DNA of 64,000 bases from assembly GCF_040712315.1 (NCBI RefSeq), contig NC_134013.1, positions 5,553,001 to 5,617,000 of the forward strand, given 5' to 3'. The stretch is from Castanea sativa (Eukaryota > Streptophyta > Magnoliopsida > Fagales > Fagaceae). How positions within the stretch are numbered: position 1 is the stretch's first letter; each line of letters begins with the position of its first letter. Made by a program: the position numbers and the translations under genes. The notes beneath the pieces were generated by a model. The model saw only the letters and a list, made by a program, of their open reading frames with translations. It did not search any database and was not told the origin of the DNA. Positions 12,280 to 24,455 of the stretch are shown here, one piece after another.

Positions 12280-13620
12280 TCTAAATTTGTTGCATTCTTT
12301 GAAATGTAGTGGTTCTTTCATTTGTTGTTTGGCAACTCTTGTGATTCTTTGTGCATGTTAAAAATATATTCCTTATATGTCTCTACTAGAATTGCTATTT
12401 TTTTTTTTGTGCTTGGTAGCTTAAGCAGCCAAGCTTGATTAGGTGATAATCTCTTTTTTCCTCCCGCTTTCATTATTCTCTTTTGCAATCATGTGAACTT
12501 AAATACTTTTGCCTTGTTTTAATTTCTTTTGAAATATATAGTTCTTTCATTTGTTGTTTTGCAACTTATGAAATTCACATGTTAAAATTCTATTCTTCGT
12601 TTGTTTACAGGATCTGGGTCTTTTTTGGGTTTAACAGCTTATGAAACTGAATTTCATTTGGTGATAAGCCCTCTTTTCCTCCTGCTTTCATTATTCTCTT
12701 TTGCAATTATAAGAATTAAAATTTTTTTGGCTTGTTTTGATTCTTTCTAATGCTTGGGCCTGTAACTTAGGGTTTGGTTTCCTGAACAGACAGCCGTAAA
12801 TTCACGTTGCGTCTAGTGAGGGCTTGAAATTTTTCTTGCATTTCTTCTTGTTTCTTTGTCTTCTCTTGCTTACAATTTGGTTATTCAGTTTGATTGTGGT
12901 AATGCCTCCTGATGTTGGGGGACAGGTAGATTAACAAAGATCATGACCTTAATATGGTTGCCGAGGGAAAATGATACAGTTTTTTGCTTCATCCTATTGT
13001 TATTGGCATGAGTTAGGCTTTCTAGTAATGACTCGGTGCATGGGGTCTTTTTAAGCTATTTGTCGAGGGACCGGCAGATTAACAAGAGTCAAGGAATGAC
13101 TTTGTAAAGGTATTTGTTGTTGCAAGCTTCTGTAGATTAGTTTGTTCCTTCTATGGGAGCATAAATATGTAAAGTTTCCTTTCCCTTGTTGTTGTTTGGC
13201 TGGTAAAGATGGGTCTAAAATTTAAAAAGTCTTCTCTTGTTCTCTTGATTTCACTTTTTGCACATGTCTTCCAATATATTGTTCCCTTGAAAGTAATACT
13301 AGTTCCTTTTTCCATTTGTTGTATTGATTTTGTTGCGGTTTTTTATTTTTATTAAGGTTCTGTTGCAGCAAACTTCTGTATAGATCGATTTTGGTTTTCT
13401 ACAAGAGTTGCGTAAGTATGCAAAGTTCTTTACGGGTGGATGATGTTTATTTTTTTCTTTTGTGATGAATACTTTCATATTTCCTGCAATTCTTTGTATG
13501 CAGGTGAGGACAAAGACAATTTTTATCTTGATATGTCTACTGAAGAGGAAATTTTAAATTTTTTCTTGATCTCATATTTCGTTTATGAGTCTTTTAATAT
13601 GCCATTTCCTCAAACTTGAT
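12280..13620 (+). repeat. 1.35-kb repeat block, copy 2
   Basis: This is the partner of 4170-5560. It is shortened around 13100, where the AATGACTTCGTTCC to GTGTTTG part of copy 1 is missing, but is otherwise collinear. The shared order of many unrelated words shows a segmental duplication and not convergent low complexity. Confidence 0.65.
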
Positions 13621-14224
13621 CCTATTACTTGTTTGACATATGTTTTAGGTTTTGGTCCTTGGGAGCTTTTTTCAGACGTGTTGGTGTAAAGTCGGTTTTT
13701 CTAGTTCAATTTTGTTCTCTTGAGCCCAAATATGCAATTTTTTCTTTCCCTTATTGTTGGTTGGCTTGGTATATATGATACTAAAAACTTGAAGTCACTT
13801 TGTGAAAGAAATAGGGTGCTTGGATTGTGGGTATTTGATTCTGCTTTTGCATAATTTAAACTAATTACAGAACTACTTGGCATGTTCATCCTGTTCCCTT
13901 TTTCTTCTGCTTTTTGCTTGCAGTTATCGCAACTTGTTAGGACTTGAAATCCTCAATCTGGGCATTCTGGATGGCTACCTCTATTCTCTTTTGATTAATT
14001 TTTCTAATACTTAAAATTGAAGTATATTGTTTCTGCTTGTACATATATTTTTTAGTTCATCAGCCATTTCTTGGCATTGTTTTCTGGAAGGAGAGATAGA
14101 TCTAAATTTTCTTCTTCATTTGAGTGGAGGAGGTTTAAGTATTAGATTATGGTATTTTTGAATTCCTATTCATTGGGTGACCAGGGATTTCGATCGTGCT
14201 TCTTATTGTCTTAGTGTTTTGTTT

Positions 14225-14960
14225 CTAATGTTATTCTCTGCTTTTTGTGATACTTGCTCCATATCTAATTTGGATTTAATCTGGCATTGCTATTTATTGG
14301 TCACAGGAAGTTGGATTTTTCCCCCCTTTGGGCAGTTTAAGTAGCAGAGTTGATTTGGCAATAAGATCTCTTTTCCTCCTATTTTTGTTTTTGTCTCCTA
14401 CAATTATTTTGATTTAATACTTTCTAATAGTATGGCCTGTGATTGCTTTTCTAGGCTTGGGTTTCCAAGTGGATTTTAAAGCTTTCTTGGAATTACATGG
14501 ATTTAAGTTTGTCTCTGGATATCTTAGATTTTTTTAATTGATATTTTCGTTACTGAATTGGAGTAGCCAGATGCATCCCATGTTGAACCAAGTTTGTTAT
14601 TAGTCTGAAGATTTCAAAACTATATACTGGAGCAACAGGTTCTGTGTAACATCTTATGTCTTTCTTGTACCTTTTCACCTTTTGTTTAGTATTTGAAGTT
14701 TTTCCCTTTAACATGATCCTGTTCCATTTTGATTTATTTTTGTGATTTTGGTACTTGGCAGTTTTTAAGGTGTTTATTGCTGCAAAGATGAGTAAATATT
14801 CCTTTTCCTTATTGTTTGGTGGCTGATATTTGTAGTGTGTGTATTTTAGGCTGCATTTCTGCAGTTTTAACTGATTCTAGCACTGCTCAGCATGTTTGTT
14901 ACTGCCATCTACTTGAACTTATTACAACTTTTTAGAATTTAAGATAATTGATTAATTCAT
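14225..14960 (+). repeat. 0.7-kb repeat block, third copy
   Basis: It is collinear with 6420-7145 (CCATATCTAATTTGGATTT, ATCTGGCATTGC, TTGGAATTACATGGATTTAA, CCAGATGCATCC, TGTTGAACCAAG), and its start and end also match 3620-4165. It places the copies about 2.8 and 7.8 kb apart. Confidence 0.6.
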
Positions 14961-17900
14961 TATTCATTAAAACCTCTTATGTTTTTTGGAGCTTTGGTCA
15001 ATATGGTGATTTATTGTCTTTTTGTAGTCATGTAAGATAACAGTAGCTTGCTTTAAACATGTCTGCTATTTAAATGCCTTTAAAGTATAGGTTGATGCTT
15101 CCTTATGAGTTAAGTTTTCTGGGAATTACATGGAGAACTTGCATCATAATTTGTAATCTTAGGTATTGTCAATTTATTCATCATAGAAAGTGAGTGGGCT
15201 GATCCTGTAAATATTGAACCAAGTTGTTAGTCTTCAGTCTTTTTTATTCTGGACTCTGTTATTTGAGCACTGAGAAACACTTGTGACTTTATAAGCTGGT
15301 GATGTTCTCTTTGTGGTTTTAAAAACACAATGTTGATAATTTAATTTTGATTGTTTACAAGTGGCAAAACTGATTTCAACGTTATTGTATTTATCTTGTA
15401 GAAATGAGTACTTCCTTCAAAATTTTTTTTTGTCAACTTCTGCAATTTTGGGAGTGTGTTAAATCTCAATCCTTACATGTCTACAGGAAGCAGATATTTT
15501 TTGGACTTGTGGCGGAAGTTTGATTTTGCAATAATATCTCTTTTCCTCCTGTTAGTGTCAGCCTGTGACGGTATGAAACTTCCAGTGTAATTCTTTTCCC
15601 ATTGTACACCTGTCTTGTTTAGTTTTGATGATTCTATGTGGGACAACTCATCTCTTATTCAAATGTGGGAACTCATTCTTACTTGTATGGGACAGGTAGA
15701 TTGACGGTGATAGTGACCCAAATTTGGTTGTGGAGATAGAATCATACAGGTTTCTGCTTTGTTGTGTGATTGGCAATAGTTTGCACTTTGGCTCCAGGAG
15801 AATTAAATGGTTTTAGCTTAGTCTTTGTATTTGCATCAAAGTTTATAACATTAGCACTGGTTCCTTTTTCTACTACCATCTACTTGAACTTATCACAACT
15901 TTTTTGAACTTGAGATTTCGATCATGAATTTGGTTATTTGCTCTACCTCTTTATGATTTTTGGAGCATTTGTCAGTATGGTAATTTATTGTCATTGGCAG
16001 CTTTACAAAATATAAGATCTGCATGTTTTAAAGACTTGCTATTCTTTAAATGCCTGAGAAGTGTGGGGCTGTGCTTCCTTACGTCTGCTCTATAGTTGAG
16101 TTGGTAGGGTCTCACGGTTATACACAGTTTTCTCTTGAATTCATGTATTGCTTATGAGTATTTTAATGTAATACTCCTTTTAGCATGATCATGTCCCTTT
16201 TTCAATTTATAATGGATTTTGTTGCTTGGCAGTTTTTGAAGGCCTGTATGTTGCAGCAATAGCTCGATTTGGTTCCCTTTTTTAGGAGTACAAAGATGTA
16301 AAATTTACTTTGCCTCGTTGTCTAGCAGGTTATTATGTGTTCAAGAATTTAAATTCATTTTGTAAATGAGAATTGGTTATTGCTTTGTTTGTATGTGGAA
16401 ACAAAAATGTTTGATTATTTAAACTAGATTTGCATGCTGGAGGGAAACTTGTTGGGCTTTGTGGAGCCTAGTTGTGTTTGATCAGGATTATGACCCGACC
16501 CAAAGTAATATTGTTACAATTTTTAATGGGAGATTTTTTGTTGTTTTGGAGATTAGGGTTTTCATGTTGTTTTGAGAGAGAAAACTGTACTGCCACACTA
16601 TATTTTTTTCCTGAGAATAGTGAAATCTTTGCAACTCTGTGGACGTAGGCAAATTGCCTAACCATGTAAATACTGTCTTCAAGTGTCTTGTGTGTGATTA
16701 TTTTTCTTTGGTGCATGTTTTTTTTCTATTTTTTGTATCTCACAGATTTGGGAATTTCGTGGATATTCCCATCAAAACTATGATTTGGGCTTTCTTGTAC
16801 TTGAGAAACAGAGTTTTTGTAAAAGTTTTACTTAAAAATTAAAAAAAAAAAAAAAAAATGAAGAAGAGTTTGTGTGGATGTCTTATCATCTTTATCATGC
16901 TTGGGCTGTGTAATTGACTGCGACAATTGAAAAACTCTTTCTTTTGTTCTCTTGATTTTACATTTCTCTTATATATCTTTTGATATACTATTTCCCTCAA
17001 ATGCGTTTAATGTTCCTGGTTGTACAGTTTGTTTTTATTGATTTTGGTGCTTGGCTACTTTTCAAGGCATTTGTTGCAGTAAATTTGGCATAAAGGTCAA
17101 GTTTGGTTCTCTGACATAGGAGGATAAATATGTAAGCATTCATTTCCTTTGTCAGCTGTCTGGTAATTATAGTTTTAAAAAGTTAAAAATTTACTTTGTA
17201 AATGAAAATTGGTGTTAGCATTGTGTGTGTATTTCAGGCGTTATATATATGTGGTTTTAACTAACTTAAACTTTCTTTTCCCTTATCGTTAGCTGACTGG
17301 TTTTGTTATCTTAGACTGTTGCTGATTGATTTCCTCATCATAGAATGCACTGTGTAGACCAGTCAATATCTGACCAAGTTGTTATCCTCAAGCTTTTGTT
17401 ATTCTGGAGTTGTATTAGTTGGGCACTGAGTGGCACATGCTTCTTTATAAGCTGGCTGGCGATGTAAACCAGTAACACATGTTTCTTTGCATTTTTCTAG
17501 TAAGTAGTTTATTGTCCTATTCCCTCAAACGTTATATTATACTATTTGTTGTTCAATTTGTTTTATAGATTTTGCTCCTTGACAGTGGACACTCTCTTAA
17601 GGGCACATTTGTTGTAGTGAAGTTGGCTTTTCTAGATCAATTTGATTTTATTCTAAAAGAGGACAATCCATTATTGTTGCTTGCCTTTACTTCTGCCATC
17701 AAACTTTCCCTTATCATAGCTCTTTAGAATGTTTTGATCTTGTAAAGAATTCTTCAATTTTTTTTTACGCAACTTTTGCAGTTTTGAGTGTGTTAAAATC
17801 TCTATCCTAACTTGTCCACATTAAGCAGACTTTTTTGGGACATAGAAAACAAATGGTTTGGCGTGTTTGATTATGTGATATGATCTCTTTTCTTCCTTTT

Positions 17901-18899
17901 TTCATTATTCTCTCTTACAATCATAAGAGTTATAAATATAATTTCTAGCTTGATTTTACTTCTTTTTAAATTGGGCTTGTGTGTTCTTTTTGAAGCTTTG
18001 GTATCCATGAGGATTATAAATCCTAGTCTCACTCTGTGGCAGTTTGAAACTTTCATTGCAATTGTTTTTAATTTGTGCTGCAGTCTTGTTTAGTTTTTGT
18101 TCATGCTGTGTGGGAAAACTAATCTTTTATTCAATGGTAATGCCTCTTATTTGTATGGGACAGGTAGATTGGTGGTGATTGTACCTAAATATGGTTGTGG
18201 AGATAATAATGCAGGTTTTTGCTTTGTCCTGTGATTGGCATGAGTTCATCTTTCTGGGAATTAAATGTTTTTAACTTGTGTCTTTGGATTTGCATCATAA
18301 GTCATAACATTAGAATGTTATTGATTGATTTTTTTGGTCATAGAAAGTGATTGAGCAGATGCCACCCATTTCCAAGCAAGACTTTTTCATAAGTTGGTGA
18401 TGTTAGTTTTGTATGCTTGAACGGAAAATGTCTGATAATTTTAATCTTAATATGTCTGCAAGTGGGGAGTTGTGATTCGGGCTTTTTTGTACTTGATTTC
18501 CAAGTCATAGAAAATGAGTGAGCAGATGCCATCAAGACTTCTTTATAAGCTGGTGATGTTTGTTTTATGGTTTTGTGATGAGTACTTTCCTAGGTCCTAC
18601 AATTGTTTGTGTGCTGAGACAAAAATGTTTGATTATTTAAAGTTGATATGTATGCTGGAGGGGAAATTGTGATTATTTAAACTTGATATGTATGCTTGAG
18701 CAACAGAGTTTAAGAGCCTGTGAGTTTCTTTCATTTTTTTGCTAGTTAAGAACCATTTTTTCTTTTAAAAGTCAATAATTATGAGATCTATTAGTGCTAT
18801 ATGACCAAAATTAACAATATTATAGGTCACTGTGCAACATGAAGTCAGTATTGTATTGTTAGTGCTGTTTTTGTGAATCTTTATAGGATTCTGACTTGT

Positions 18900-21171
18900 G
18901 TGTAAAGATGAGCACACACATAAATGAACACACACTTTTTAGAACTCTGCCACATTGGTCTTTTTGTAACTTAAAACCTAGTTCACGTTTGCAAAAAAAC
19001 ATTCCCGGGTTTGGTTTAATCAAGTTTTTGAAAAGCTAGCTCCAGCTAGTCAAGTTTTGTCAAATCACTGAGGCTGTTACAAGGTTCCTAATCATTGATT
19101 TTATTCCCCCTTTCAAAGGACTTGTGTATATTACATAGTTGGGTAGGATAGGACTTGAGTCTTCAATTGACTCTCTTGTCCCATCCTTCTAGAATTTTTG
19201 TACTTAAAAAAATATTAATTTTCATTATGATTGCAATTAAGTGATGAAACCCACTCATTATCCGTCTTGAGTAACTTTCTAAAGAAATAATGTTTTTTTC
19301 TTTTAATTTCAACTTTAAAAATTAATAAATAAATGGTTCATTTTCTAAAAAATTTACCCAGGCCAAGATATGAATATCTATTTATTTCTGAACATTCTTT
19401 TTAGATATGGCCTCTACATCTGCACATACATTAATGATGGCAAAACTATAAGCACTTACTCAAGTAGTATTTCTTATTGGTTGCCATTAGCAAGACATAT
19501 ATCTTGCCCCTCGTATTTGAGTAATATTAATACTGTCAGAAAACATGGAAATCTATACAGCATAATATATAAAAACTTGGATTTGAACTGGTTTTTCTTT
19601 TGTTAATTTGTGAATTTGATATATGATAGTATCAAATAATAGAAAGGATAAAGAAAGTAAATTAAAATCAGTAAAAGGAAGATGTAAACATTATGTTGAC
19701 TCTGAATTATGTTTTCGTCATAATCGCCTAGAAAGCAAGTCATCCAGTGGGTGAGTCCACTCAGGATCTCTATGGTATGCGTGATCAGATCTATAACTTT
19801 ATTATTTGGTTGATTGGTGAATGATATAAGATCATTATATTCGTAGTATATGGGTCCAACTGTGATGTAGTGAGTTACTAAGTGCTAATCAGTATTCTCA
19901 TGGAAGCACTCAAATTAAATTAAAGGGAGGGAGGGAATAGTATTAGTAATAGTCATAGTATAGTTTACCCTTGAAAAGGGAGAGTAGTTAGCCCTGAGGT
20001 TTGAGACAACACCAAGGTGATGAAGAGCAAGCCAACCATTTGGCCGGGTAGTGATATCTGCTCAGGTTGCTCCGATTTTTCTAATACCACACTTTTAATA
20101 CCCTTCCTACACAACACAACACAACACAGCACAAATACATATTTCATTTTTCTTTCTTTGGTTGCTCACTATGTATTAATTTATAACAATATGTCTGATA
20201 ACTAATGGAATGGTAAAAAAGTCAAGTAGTGAATGGTGAATATTAAGTATCTATGAATATTAAGTGCCTGTGCCAACTATTACAATCTCTATCTCTTCCA
20301 CTTCTTCCATTTTCTATTGTCTCATATGATTTAATGTCTCTGTGGATTCAGTATTTGACGCAGAAGAAGAAGGAATAATAATACATGTTTTTAGATCAAA
20401 CTCAATAGTCAACATTGTAAATATAAACTGATTAAAAGATTTCCAAGTTGAACCCACTAGCACTAGTATGCGTGTAGACTTTTAATTGGTTTAAGAATAA
20501 GAGCGTTAACTAATTACAAATGGAACACTATATAATAACTTCTATCTTTCTCTTTTCTTTCTTTAAATATTATTAATATAGAGCGTTAACTAATGGTTAG
20601 ATTGTTAATGTATGGTATACACTGTCAAGCTAATGGATTGACTATGAAAGAAAGAAGCAAATGATTAGTTGCTAAAATGCTATGTTGTTTCATTGAAAGT
20701 TTCTGATATGATTTTATTGTGATCCTTTTCTGAATTTACTTGGTTTGAGTGCCTCTAACCCAAACACTGTATACAATTTTGGTCAAATGTTTTTTTTTTT
20801 TGGAAGCATGATCTATCTATGAAAACTCCAATGTGATGTTGCACCTGTCAAACATGGTGTTTATTAGTTTGCTGCTTGCTGGCTGTAGACTTTGTGTCTG
20901 TAAACATTGCAACATTATATTTTCCTAGTGTAAACATTGCAACATTATATTTTCCTAGTGTAGACATTAAAACATTATATTTTTCTAGTGAAATTTATTG
21001 CATGATATGTGAATGTGTGTGAAATGAACTTGGGACTGGGTTATGGGGTATTCATTGCACCAAACAACAAGGGACCTGTAATTCAAAGTGACAGTTTGTG
21101 GAACAATGCACCTAGGTCATCTTATTCCTAATGATTTTTTTTTTGGTTTTTTGTTTTTGTTTTTGTTTGTA
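18900..21171. other. AT-rich sequence upstream of the small gene
   Basis: No coding region, transposon end or RNA gene is recognised. The T-rich modules stop near 18.9 kb. The stretch ends in a pyrimidine-rich tract and TTTGTATAG, a good 3' splice site just before the 21191 start codon. Confidence 0.4.
20900..20989 (+). repeat. Three tandem 30-bp repeats
   Basis: GTAAACATTGCAACATTATA plus TTTTCCTAGT repeats at 20900 and 20930, and with three changes at 20960. It is a minisatellite without coding value. Confidence 0.85.
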
Positions 21172-21190
21172 TAGGTGTTGTGTGAGTCAT

Positions 21191-21607
21191 ATGGATAAAG
21201 AAGAAAACATTGAGATGGGTTCTGGAGAACAAAATCCCAGGTGGAGTGTTTTTTATGGGGTTAAGGTTATTCCAGCAACGCCTAAAGCTCTTATGGCAGA
21301 GATTGATACGGCTATTTCTAAGCTTGAGTATGCTCCTGCTACTGCTAGGCTTGAATCCCCTTCTTCTTCTTCTGTATTAAAGAATGAGAGCTCAGATTCG
21401 AGTCCAAGGCCTCAATTTGGTGCCCAACTGGCGGGTGAAGCTTACAGAGCAGGACGTGCAGCCTTGGCTGCAGCCAAGCTTGATGAGGCTCTTTACTCTT
21501 TGAACATTTCTCTCTCTAAATGCCCACCTGGCAAGACTAATGCTGTTGCTAAGCTTCAGTCTCTCATTGCTCTTACGTCTCAGCAACTCCACAAGTCTCT
21601 CATTTGA
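21191..21607 (+). CDS. Small alanine-rich protein of unknown function (138 aa)
   Basis: I do not recognise the family with certainty. The ORF opens further upstream, but the extra 20 codons encode a phenylalanine-rich stretch that is the T-rich tract before a splice acceptor (TTTGTATAG ending near 21173). I therefore start at the ATG at 21191, within MDKEENIEMGSGEQ. The N-terminal third contains a WSVFYGVKVIPATPKALM segment, the middle is serine-rich (SPSSSSVLKNESSDSSPRP), and the C-terminal 65 residues form two amphipathic alanine/leucine helices (LAGEAYRAGRAALAAAKLDE, then LYSLNISLSKCPPG) resembling a single TPR-like helical hairpin. No signal peptide or membrane segment is seen. GC content and codon use are clearly higher than in the flanks, supporting a real gene. 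Upstream exons, if any, are 5' UTR and may start at the 3.17-kb promoter. Confidence 0.75.
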   Translation: MDKEENIEMGSGEQNPRWSVFYGVKVIPATPKALMAEIDTAISKLEYAPATARLESPSSSSVLKNESSDSSPRPQFGAQLAGEAYRAGRAALAAAKLDEALYSLNISLSKCPPGKTNAVAKLQSLIALTSQQLHKSLI

Positions 21608-22941
21608 ACTCCTAGGTACTTTTTTACAGTTTTAAAATTTTGTGATTTTTATACTTTTTTTGTTAATTTAATGATGTCATATAACATGTCTCTTTGAACC
21701 AGTAATGAGTAAAAAGGACTTTTTAAGTTTATTTTTTGCATGATGGTTTTGATTTTTCTTCATGCCTCATGGTGCTGTTTACAATCTATTTGGATTAGGA
21801 AGGGGGAAGGAAGTGGAAAAGAAAAAGGTAAAAAAATGCTTAAGCAAGGAATCTGATTTCTTAAGCAATTCAGCATTTTCCTTTTCCATTACTTTACCCT
21901 TTCCAAGAGCTAATCAGGTCCAAACGTTTTTATACTTCCCACTGCCTCCATAACCTTCTGTATTGAGTTAAAAACCAGGACAGCAATGCTTAGAAATATA
22001 GGTTTTGTATCCATTGATCTTATAAATTATTGTATAATCTCGCAAATCTAGGTCTTTTATATGCTTCCATAATTCTAAAATAGTGACTAGTGAGGTACAT
22101 TTTATTAAACAATTTGAACATTAACAATTCAGTGAATCAATGTGCATGAAATTAAAATGGAGAGAACTTTAAGAGACACTTTAATCTCCCAAATAAATAA
22201 TTAACCTGGACTTCAGCTGTTATTAAGCTAAAGTCATTGTCTCATTCATTTTAGGAACTCAAGAAATATTCCTACTGATTAAATGTTAAATTTATACTTG
22301 AAATTTTGGTGTGAGGTTTTTTATTTATTTATTTATTTTAGTTCGATGGGAAGACTGGTTCATGCTATATGAGATGTTTCTCTAAACTAACCATCAACAT
22401 TTATTAACTCACACTGCATTTGTTTGTGTTTCTCATTTCCTAGCTTGTTTCTTGAATTTGTGTGTTTGTCAACCTTAGCTCTTTTTCAATTGGTGTTTGC
22501 CTGGAGTAACTTTTATATTATTTTATTTTATTTTAATGAACTTGATAAATCACATATATTGGTTGCGGATCTTTTTATTGAGAACCTGTGCAATTGATTG
22601 GAGACCACATGTTGGGTCACTAATGGGAGAGAGATGAGGGAGGGCCCTTAACACAATGCTGCAGGATCTGATTGCTTGTATTATCTAAGGTGTGTAAAAT
22701 TTGATTGCTATATACTTACCGTTTGTTAACGAATTCCCACATATATACTTGGTCCTTGTACTGAAACAGCTTGGCAATTGAGATCATATTGTACAATACT
22801 TGTATTCTTTTGCCTTGATACGTCTTTCACAACAGTAACCAATCTCTAGAAAAACAGTTAGTACATGGACACAACATTTTATACAGAAGACCTCTTCTTT
22901 CATTTTGAATTTCAAACCTCAAAAACATTTTGCTTCCAATG
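21608..22941. other. Intergenic, including 3' UTR of the small gene
   Basis: The first few hundred bases are presumably 3' UTR; no AATAAA is strong enough to fix the end. The remainder is AT-rich with no recognisable gene or element. Confidence 0.4.
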
Positions 22942-23020
22942 TGTGAAATGTGACATCATGATGATACTAGCACAATTTTCTGTGAAATGTGACATCATGA
23001 TGATAACTAGCACAATTTTC
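22942..23020 (+). repeat. Tandem duplication of a 39-40 bp unit
   Basis: TGTGAAATGTGACATCATGA followed by TGATACTAGCACAATTTTC occurs twice back to back; the second copy has one extra A. It lies about 440 bp upstream of the gene A start codon. Confidence 0.85.
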
Positions 23021-23264
23021 TGCTTCAAATATGCGCTTCTCCTATGCAACTGGCAGTTGAAAATTCTGATTCTACGTTAGAATTTAGATAATCTAGTACC
23101 AACACAATCTCATCTCACTTCAACGTAGTTGCCACGCAAAACATGACTACATTTTCGATGCACGTTTTGTAGAAATATTAATCTTTTTTCACTTTGGGGG
23201 AAAAAAAAAACAGAGAGATAAAAACTTGATGAAGACTGAAATGACCTTGAGAAGAAAGCCATCT

Positions 23265-23296
23265 TTGACTATTCCATGATAAGAAGAAAAAGTCAA
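23265..23296. promoter_or_regulatory. Inverted pair of W-box cores
   Basis: TTGACT at 23265-23270 and its reverse complement AGTCAA at 23291-23296 lie about 165-195 bp upstream of the gene A start codon. Paired W-boxes are bound by WRKY factors in many stress-responsive promoters. No convincing TATA box is seen between them and the gene, so this is suggestive only. Confidence 0.3.
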
Positions 23297-23458
23297 CATA
23301 CCATCAGCAAGGTCCAAAAATCAACTAACTAGCTAGCTAGCATTCAAAGACCAATGACCAAGTGAAAGTCGTATATGTCCATAGGCACAAACGAGAGGAG
23401 GAGAAACAACTCAAAACTCACAACACACTTCCTCCTGTCTCTCTCTCATTCATCATCC

Positions 23459-24455
23459 ATGGACTCAAGCAAAGCAGAAATAGCTCAAGAGCTTCCCGGA
23501 ATGATACGAATCTACAAAGATGGTCATGTAGAAAGGTTAGTAGAAACTGATTTTGTTCCAGCATCAAATGATACCATATCAGGTGTCACATCCAAAGACA
23601 TAACAATCCTATCCAAATCCAATATCTCTATCTCCGCTCGCCTTTACCTCCCTACAAAAGTTGCCAATCCAAACCAAAAGCTTCCTCTACTTGTTTACTT
23701 CCATGGTGGTGCTTTTTGTCTCTCTTCCCCATTCACTTCCAAGTACTACAACTATGTTAACACTCTTGTATCTGAAGCTAACGTTGTTGCAATCTCAGTG
23801 AATTATAGGAAAGCCCCTGAACACCCAATTCCAGCTGCATACGAGGATTCTTGGGCTGCTTTACAATGGGTTGAGTCCCATTGTAACAATGGTGGGCCTG
23901 AGGCTTGGTTGAATGAGCATGTGGATTTTGAGAGAGTGTGCTTAGCTGGAGAAAGTAGTGGTGCTAATGTTGCTTATAATTTGGCTATGAAGGTTGGAGA
24001 GACCCAGGCCCAGGCTCAATTTGGGCTTAAGATGGACCTTCTTGGGGTTGCTTTAGTCCACCCATTTTTTTGGGGTTCGAACCCTATTGGGTCAGAGGCC
24101 CAAAACCCAAGTAGGAAGGCCTTGGTGGATCGGTTGTGGCCATTTGTGTGCCCAGCCCAACCAGATAATGATGACCCATGGGCTAACCCGGTGGCAGAGG
24201 GTGCACCTGGCTTGGCCCAGTTGGGGTGCAGGAGGGTTTTCGTGTGTGTGGCTGAGAAGGATATATTCAGGGATAAGAGGGTGTCTTTTTTATGAGGCAT
24301 TGAGTAGGAGTGGATGGATGGGTGTGGTCGAGATTGAAGAAATAGAAGGGGAGGATCATGGGTTTCATTTGTCTGATTTGAAATGTGAGAAAGCTAGGGA
24401 TTTGATCAAACACTTGGCTGATTTTTTCAATAGGGACATGCCTCCACTGATTTGA
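23459..24455 (+). pseudogene. Carboxylesterase (CXE) gene A, frameshifted near the 3' end
   Basis: This is an intronless alpha/beta-hydrolase of the plant carboxylesterase family (relatives include GID1 and 2-hydroxyisoflavanone dehydratase), presumably cytosolic and acting on small ester substrates. The start at 23459 is chosen over an in-frame ATG at 23375 because it lies in CCATGG and gives MDSSKAEIAQELPG, matching paralogue starts. The oxyanion-hole motif HGG is at residues 82-84, the nucleophile motif GESSG at 164-168 (Ser166), and the acid Asp268 in AEKD. One extra base around 24274-24277, compared with the paralogue at 38041, shifts the frame, so translation stops at 24295 after 278 codons. 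The remaining 3' part to 24455, including the EDHGFH motif with the catalytic His, is intact in another frame. It is therefore a recent pseudogene, a truncated protein or a consensus-sequence error. Confidence 0.85.

Larger units (their letters stand above)
3205..18900 (+). repeat. T-rich self-similar direct-repeat region, possible giant 5'-UTR intron
   Basis: About 15.7 kb is T-rich on the plus strand and built from diverged direct copies of a limited set of modules. Recurrent words include CTTTCCCTTATTGTTG, GATTTTGGTACTT, TTTTTAAGGC, ACTTGGGCCTGT, CTCAGCATGTT and TCTACTTGAACTT. All copies share one polarity and no module has a long ORF. Three scales are visible: tandem units of about 740 bp (6840-9505), a 1.35-kb block duplicated about 8.1 kb apart (4170-5560 and 12280-13620), and a 0.7-kb block at 3620, 6420 and 14225. 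U-richness fits a plant intron read on the plus strand, and the nearest downstream exon is the 21191 gene. It could instead be an untranslated RNA locus. No transposon ends bound the whole block. Confidence 0.5.

Noticed and set aside
3300..18535. Many 60-80 codon ORFs on both strands of the T-rich block
   Set aside because: Low-complexity translations (Phe/Leu-rich on plus, Lys/Asn-rich on minus) that are not conserved between the repeat copies.
24016..24300. Minus-strand ORF within gene A
   Set aside because: Shadow of the conserved carboxylesterase frame; the same shadow appears in A' and A''.
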